Shown here: piece by piece, positions 8,124-11,964 of the stretch
Position numbering within the stretch: position 1 is the first letter of the stretch
How the letters are laid out: every line of letters begins with the position of its first letter
Assembly (NCBI GenBank): GCA_001662425.1
Contig: BDDC01002569.1
Span: 1-11,964 of the forward strand
Length of the DNA stretch: 11,964 nucleotides
Direction: 5' to 3'
Origin: Chlamydomonas sphaeroides
Taxonomy: Eukaryota > Chlorophyta > Chlorophyceae > Chlamydomonadales > Chlamydomonadaceae
The notes under the pieces: generated by a model
Seen by the model: only the letters and a program-made list of their open reading frames with translations
The model's database searches: none
What the model was told of the DNA's origin: nothing
Position numbers and translations under genes: made by a program

Positions 8124-9068
8124 GTCGCTAGTGGTGGCCCTATAGGTAGCAGCAGGATCAGAGGCATTGGCAGCGAGCCAGCCCCGTCAGCTGAGCCCAG
8201 TACATCGGAGCATCAGGCTTCCACAGCACACAATCAAGATGTGCAGCGGTGGGGAGGCCCCGCTGCTGGCTTCTCTGGTGCTCCCAGAGATTCCTCGTGC
8301 ACCCTGTGCTCCGGCAACAATTACACGCTAAGTGCAGCAGAGGCCGTGGTGCATGCACTAGTGCCCGGCCCTGCCCCAGAGCCCGACGGCACCATGGCAC
8401 GGTGCCGCAATCCACCACCTTCCAGTACAGCAGCCTGTGGCGGCAGCAACAGTGATACCATGCCGCCACCCCTGCAGAACAATAGCAATCAAGGTGCAGC
8501 TGGCAACAACGCCCATTGCCCGGAGGGTGCCAGCCTGCATGGGTCAACCCAGCAGCCCTCTGTACAATGGTGGCGGCAGGGAGCAGCCCTGCACTACGAA
8601 CCAGAAACCAATACGGACAGCAACGATGAGCCAAAGTGTTCAGCCTTGTGCAGTGTGCACAACCCGCGCAGGTTTGGTGCACGCACAGACAACACCACTC
8701 CTACATCTCCACCTAGCAGCAGCAGCCACACGACATCCTACGATGGCCCCAGCAGCTGTGCAGCGGGGCCACAAGCAAACAAGACCTCAATGCACAACCG
8801 CCCTGCAGGTCTCCACGCTTGCTTCCTTGACACCAAAGCAGCATTGACGAAAAGCAAAGCTGGCATTGTCAACACCTCCGTGCGCGGTGCACATGACAGC
8901 AGCAATGAGGGGGAGGCGCCCGCACAACTGCTCAACCGCAGCCCAGCTTTGGGTGACACAGATGGCCTGGTGGAGCCCTGCGTCCCATCAGCGCCCACAG
9001 CACCACCACCAGCCCACCCTGAGCGCCAAACGTCCGAGGAAGACCTACGTGACCTGGAGCACATGATG

Positions 9069-9098
9069 TGCAAGGAGTGCAGTTGCACATGCACCTGC
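9069..9098 (+). other. Cysteine cluster CX2CXCXCXC
   Basis: The third frame gives CKECSCTCTC, five Cys in ten residues, flanked by EEDLRDLEHMM before and NKVDGF after. The pattern could bind a metal but matches no family I can name. It lies in the later part of the long decayed gene. Confidence 0.5.
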
Positions 9099-10064
9099 AA
9101 CAAGGTGGACGGCTTCACTCAACCTCCCAGCAAGCATGGGGTGTCTGCAAGCAGCGAGCACTCTAACCTGTTGCCACCACGTGCTCAGTTTGTGAAGGTC
9201 CAGGTCCGTCACAAAGTTGAGAGCCGGCAGCAGGGCCCCATCATCAAGAACAACACCAAGGCAGCCCAGGACTATGGCAAGGCACTGCCATCCCTCACAC
9301 GGAGCATCACGGGTACTGCCAGCAGCCCGCCCGCCACTTCCTCAACAGCAACGACAACATGGGCAGCTGCAATGACACAAACAGCAGTCAGCTGCTGGAG
9401 ACCAGTGACAATAGTGCATCAGCCAGCAATGGTGAGGGCAACACCAGCTCGACAACAGAGCCCAACACCAAACCCAGGACGGCCCCCGACAACGACAAAC
9501 CTCAGGCATCAGCACAGCTGGCTGACATGCTGGTAGGGACTCACAAACTGCTCGTCACCTCCCACAATCTGCGTCACCTCTTGCAAGAGCTGGGGGGGAG
9601 CACACGGCAGTCCATGAATGGGCAGCAATGGTTGCCATCATCCAAATAGCCCGAGAGCCAGGACGACACCGACTACAAGACTGACGATGGCAGCAACCGG
9701 GAGGTCCCAGCGGGGCCCTCACAGCAGCAGCAGCCCGGTGAGGATGAGGAGTCCAACCACGACACCTGTGCCGCCTTCCCCACCAATGCTGAAGTTTACA
9801 CCAGCAGAGCAGAACTACCCAGCTGGCACCGGCGGTGCTGGCTCTCTGCCCCCACGCTACAGAGCAGCCAAGCTGGCCACCCTGAGCGCACTCGATCTGT
9901 GCAGCTCAACCCCAAACCTCCGCATCTCTGACATCATCACCATCGAATTGTCGGCATACCTGACCTTGCTGCGGTCTGTCATGATTTATTGCGTGACATG
10001 CACATCTCTGCCGGGTGCCGCACACTGAAGGGGAACGGGGAGCGACCGGCGCCCTGAGGCCGGC

Positions 10065-10343
10065 GTGGCTGCTCGCGTGGCTCCAGAAGCGTCCAATCGG
10101 CATCCCCACCCAGTGTCGAGCTGCCGGCAGGGCGCCACACTGTGCTGCTGTAGCGCAGGCGGTCGTCTTTGTAGCTGGGTCGGGTATGGCGAACATGGCA
10201 CGCAGCAGGCGCTGCTGCTGCCGCTGCAGGGCCGAGGTAGGCTCCTCGCTAATCGTTACATGGCTATGTCCAGCTAAGGTCCACGCCCTACAGCAAGCAA
10301 GCAGAGCTACCTTATGAAGAAGAAGTGGCCAGTTCGCTGCCTG
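10065..10343 (-). pseudogene. LINE-type reverse transcriptase C-terminal fragment (probable)
   Basis: The minus strand is open from about 10400 to 9906. Its middle reads VALLACCRAWTLAGHSHV, then LQRQQQRLLRAMFAIPDP, TTACATAAQCGALPAARHW and IGRFWSHAS. In non-LTR retrotransposon ORF2 proteins, the part after the reverse-transcriptase palm typically has a basic (F/L)LR helix, a short 'G/I-P' turn, an Ala-rich helix ending in Leu-Pro and a Trp, and then a helix with RFW. The order and spacing match that pattern well by eye. No catalytic FADD-type box is present, so only a 3' remnant would remain, and the start here is not an ATG. Residues after about 10065 look non-coding. It points opposite to the long decayed gene and is probably a separate insertion. 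Confidence 0.4.
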
Positions 10344-10360
10344 CCTGTGGGCAGGCAGCG
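10335..10360. repeat. Perfect 11-bp inverted repeat with 4-base loop
   Basis: cgctgcctgcc (10335-10345) and ggcaggcagcg (10350-10360) are exact reverse complements around tgtg. It is the tightest hairpin seen in the window. It overlaps the left part of the minus-strand LINE-like frame and stands about 150 bases before the ATG at 10507. Confidence 0.85.
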
Positions 10361-10365
10361 CCCTT

Positions 10366-10375
10366 AGCCAATCAG
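10366..10375 (+). promoter_or_regulatory. CCAAT-box-like site upstream of the ATG at 10507
   Basis: agccaatcag fits the known NF-Y consensus (RRCCAATSR) exactly and lies 132 bases before the ATG at 10507, directly after the hairpin at 10335-10360. Such a short site can occur by chance; no TATA box is evident between it and the ATG. Confidence 0.25.
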
Positions 10376-10461
10376 GTCCGTACGACACACGACCCAGCAC
10401 AAACCCAGACTCGACCCCACACCTTGGCTACCCGGGTCCACGACCATCACGCGATCTATCA

Positions 10462-10481
10462 GTCACGCACTCTGGCGTGAC
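10462..10481. repeat. Short inverted repeat GTCACGC/GCGTGAC
   Basis: Two 7-bp arms are exact reverse complements around a 6-base spacer (actctg), 26 bases before the ATG at 10507. It could be a binding site for a dimeric factor or a leader hairpin; no specific factor can be named. Confidence 0.4.
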
Positions 10482-10506
10482 AGGTCCGCCATCTGGTTGG
10501 GGCACC

Positions 10507-11431
10507 ATGGCTGCTCCCACGCCCTGGGAATGCTCGGTTCCCAAGTGCCCACCGACTAACGTCCCGCTGCCAGACCCTGACTGGCACCACAAGCTTTGTT
10601 CCCTGGGCCCCTGCGACTTGCTGGTGGCATGCTGTGGCGACACATTTACCAACACTCTGGTGGGTGTCATTCTCGGCTACATCTACCTATCTTTGAGGTC
10701 CCTATCGGCTACGAGTGTCACGCTGATGATGCCTGGCACAGCTGGCTCGCTGCCAGCCGGGAGCAAGGCACGGTGGGCTTCTTACCCAACTCGGAGGGTC
10801 AGCTGTCGTGGGTCACTAATGATTCCACCAGCCTGGTCCAGCCGGGCGCGGGCAGGTAAGTATGGCTCAAAGGGGCTGTGGCCAGCGGTGATGCAGGGGA
10901 GTGGCCACTGGGCGGCGAAGTGAGAGGAGGAGCAGTCAGCCGCATCTCCCGCCGTGGGGTGTGGCACAGAAAAGAGGGGCAAGCCACTTGAGGGACCGGC
11001 GGAGAAAAAGGAGTGCGGCCTGTGTCTGCTCCGGCCGTGGGGTGTGGCCGGGCTAAAACAAACGAGGGATGTGGACAGGATCCATGGCCACGGGATGGGA
11101 AGGCACCACAATTCTGAGCGCCACACATGCATGAAGTGTGGGGCAGGCCGGACCAGCAGCTCCAGGGCTGTCTGGCCCTAGCGGTCGCTGCCACATCGCA
11201 GCTCCGCCATTGCTGGGGGTGGTGCCAGGAACTGTGGGTGCGGACAAGCCGCTACAGCAGCGCTGTGACACTGACTGTCTGTGCCGTGTGAGCACATATG
11301 TGCATAAGCGCATGGCAGGGTGTGCCAAGCCCGTGGGCCTAAGCCCTCGCGATTTCAATCTAAAGATTCAGGAGTGCACTTTTAAGCACTGCCTCGTGTG
11401 GAATGGTGGACTCCGCAGTATGATTGGGTGA
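10507..11431 (+). CDS. Candidate two-exon gene, unrecognised product (183 residues)
   Basis: An ATG at 10507 in strong context (gcaccatggct) opens the first frame: MAAPTPWECSVPKCPPTNVP, later VACCGDTFTNTLVGVILGYI. A consensus donor CAG|GTAAGTAT ends exon 1 at 10855 in phase 1. An AG at 11227-11228 begins an exon in the matching phase, giving GTVGADKPLQQRCDTDCLC and later LSPRDFNLKIQECTFKHCLV, with TGA at 11429-11431. The coding length is 349 plus 203 bases, divisible by three, and TGTAA follows 250 bases after the stop. Against this model, the acceptor lacks a pyrimidine tract. From about 10680 the third frame of exon 1 also looks protein-like (FEVPIGYECHADDAWHSWLA, then TVGFLPNSEGQLSWVTN), so a frame change may have occurred and the locus may be a pseudogene. 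VGVILGYIYLSL could form a short membrane segment. Family not recognised. Confidence 0.35.
10856..11228 (+). other. Probable intron of the gene at 10507
   Basis: The donor GTAAGTAT at 10856-10863 fits the eukaryotic consensus fully. The first-frame acceptor choice is AG at 11227-11228, giving a 373-base intron, a usual size for green algae. Inside it the exact 15-mer gccgtggggtgtggc occurs twice (10951-10965 and 11034-11048, period 83). A zinc-ribbon-like string CMKCGAG encoded near 11130-11150 is probably chance. Confidence 0.4.
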
Positions 11432-11700
11432 AGAATGCCGCAAAACAATTGCATTCGGTAGTTGTAGGTTTGGCGTTGTTTGGGCGATGTAGCTGACTAA
11501 GAGAGGCGCGCACAGGGCCACGGGCCGAAGCCCTCTCACGATGAAAAATGGTTGATTGAATTGATAAACGGCGACTTGGAGAAGCAGAGGTGCGCAGGGC
11601 CTTGAGCTGAAGCCCTCTCACCATAAAACTGGCCATTGATGTGCAGAGAACAGGTGAAGACTGCGGGCACGGCATGAGACTGTAAGCCCTCACTGTGGTG
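11432..11700 (+). promoter_or_regulatory. Possible 3' untranslated region with TGTAA signal at 11681
   Basis: No good frame continues after the TGA at 11429. TGTAA at 11681-11685 matches the known chlorophyte polyadenylation signal and would put cleavage around 11695-11705. Most of this region is made of the degenerate repeats at 11501-11707, so the signal may instead belong to the repeat unit's third copy. Confidence 0.35.
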
Positions 11701-11707
11701 CTCTGGG
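11501..11707 (+). repeat. Three degenerate tandem repeats, spacing 82 and 74 bp
   Basis: The shared word aagccctctcac occurs at 11528-11539 and 11610-11621, and as aagccctcac at 11684-11693. Around it, copy 1 (gaggcgcgcacagggccac) and copy 2 (agaggtgcgcagggccttg) agree closely upstream, and both continue with similar 'cgatgaaaaatgg / ccataaaactgg' words. Copy 3 is much more diverged. Confidence 0.7.
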
Positions 11708-11741
11708 TGAGAACCTACCCTGCACTACACTTTGATCTTAC

Positions 11742-11752
11742 GGGGGGGGGGG
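11742..11752 (+). repeat. Poly-G run of 11
   Basis: Eleven uninterrupted G residues follow tcttac. This is a simple mononucleotide tract and a likely site of sequencing-length error. Confidence 0.9.
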
Positions 11753-11805
11753 TGTTTGTGCCCTGCCCGCTAGGGTGATGCTAGACCCGGTTTCCGGCGT
11801 TACAG

Positions 11806-11908
11806 CTGTCACAACTTGAATGCATGATAGGGGCAAATGGTGAGGCCTGCCCATGTGTCACGGCTGGGGGCACGGGGGCGTGCCCGGGTTGCGGCTGCAG
11901 TCACTAGG
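11806..11908 (+). repeat. Dispersed ~104-bp repeat, copy 2
   Basis: Begins ctgtcacaacttgaatgcat and ends gtcactagg, immediately followed by the (TG)n tract. It is the partner of 3873-3976, about 7.9 kb away in direct orientation. Flanks outside the aligned block do not match, so the edges of the repeat unit may be near these limits. Confidence 0.8.
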
Positions 11909-11909
<1 letters not shown>

Positions 11910-11960
<51 letters not shown>

Positions 11961-11964
11961 GTGC
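11910..11964 (+). repeat. (TG)n microsatellite running off the window end
   Basis: An almost perfect TG tract with one T-to-C change at 11956. It starts within two bases of the right edge of dispersed repeat copy 2 and is cut by the window boundary, so its full length is unknown. Confidence 0.95.

Larger units (their letters stand above)
5786..9820 (+). pseudogene. Long decayed gag/ORF1-like gene with zinc-knuckle motif
   Basis: Coding quality can be followed for about 4 kb through changing frames: second frame 5786 to about 6090 (starts MEGLTNNPLFEQVLSLVHDG), third to about 6810, second to about 7675, first to about 7950 (MTLENPAHQAEAYKLLCSTI), third to about 9300, then second to about 9820 (DKPQASAQLADMLVGTHKLL). 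In-frame TAG codons stand at 5912, 6962, 7430 and 9647; no TAA or TGA was found within these segments. The inferred protein has about 1,300 residues, mostly Pro, Ala, Ser, Thr, Gln and Asn. In order it carries a Pro/Leu repeat domain, a pentapeptide repeat, a Gln/Gly/Asn/Arg-rich linker, a zinc-knuckle-like motif, acidic patches (YSDDDEPLSAL), a lysine run and a Cys cluster. A linker before a knuckle is typical of retroelement gag or LINE ORF1 proteins, but the length exceeds most of these and no polymerase follows in this strand. It could also be a decayed low-complexity host gene. The break positions are approximate. Confidence 0.55.

Noticed and set aside
7968..9536. 522-codon open frame taken as a complete gene
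   Set aside because: The beginning continues from upstream codons across a frame change near 7950, and the end after about 9300 is out of frame; the better protein continues in the second frame to beyond 9649.
11501..11707. CRISPR-like array
   Set aside because: There are only three units, diverged from one another, with no constant repeat/variable spacer pattern, and the DNA is eukaryotic.
3873..11908. Direct repeats as LTRs of one 8-kb retrotransposon
   Set aside because: The copies are only about 79 percent identical, no TG...CA ends, primer-binding site or polypurine tract were seen, and the enclosed region mixes genes on both strands.

Overview
The window looks like nuclear DNA of a eukaryote, most likely a chlorophyte green alga of the Chlamydomonas/Volvox/Haematococcus kind. 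This is inferred from GC-rich, strongly TG/CA-rich sequence, consensus splice sites such as CAG|GTAAGTAT at 10853-10862, TGTAA motifs (the known chlorophyte polyadenylation signal), a long (TG)n tract, and broken mobile-element-like genes. No tRNA, rRNA, CRISPR array, bacterial operon or ribosome-binding-site pattern was seen. No species can be named from the sequence alone.

Layout, left to right. 1-240 holds the end of an unrecognised gene: a short coding stretch at 3-77 and a clean terminal exon at 140-240 ending in TAA. 241-1264 has no supportable gene. 1265-2220 is a decayed plus-strand coding region with a tyrosine-recombinase-like piece followed by an unrecognised protein in two frames; its 3' part contains a second copy (about 90 percent identical) of bases 1-69. 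2290-3030 is a broken minus-strand gene. 3031-4876 is mostly non-coding, with a 49-bp-period repeat, one copy of a dispersed ~104-bp repeat and a 10-bp perfect hairpin. 4877-5329 is a probable coding piece ending in TGA.

The main body, 5786 to about 9820, is one long plus-strand reading frame of about 1,300 codons. It is interrupted by at least five frame changes and four in-frame TAG codons. It is low-complexity (Pro/Ala/Gln/Ser/Thr/Asn-rich), with a gag-type zinc-knuckle-like motif at 6893-6931, pentapeptide repeats, a lysine run and a Cys cluster. It is best read as a decayed gag/ORF1-like gene of a retroelement, although no polymerase follows it in the same orientation. A minus-strand fragment at 10065-10343 resembles the C-terminal region of a LINE reverse transcriptase.

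10507-11700 can be modelled as a two-exon gene (ATG in good context, consensus donor, 183 residues, TGTAA 250 bases after the stop), though another frame competes in its first exon. The right end carries degenerate ~80-bp repeats, poly-G, the second copy of the dispersed repeat and (TG)n.

The most interesting cross-cutting observation is that all five in-frame stops found inside two otherwise unrelated broken genes are TAG, while the gene ends I can place use TAA or TGA. Either CAG codons decayed by C-to-T change (CAG is a CHG methylation context) or TAG is read through or reassigned. I found no evidence for a coherent new multi-gene system; the window is mainly a graveyard of mobile elements with one or two possible host genes.
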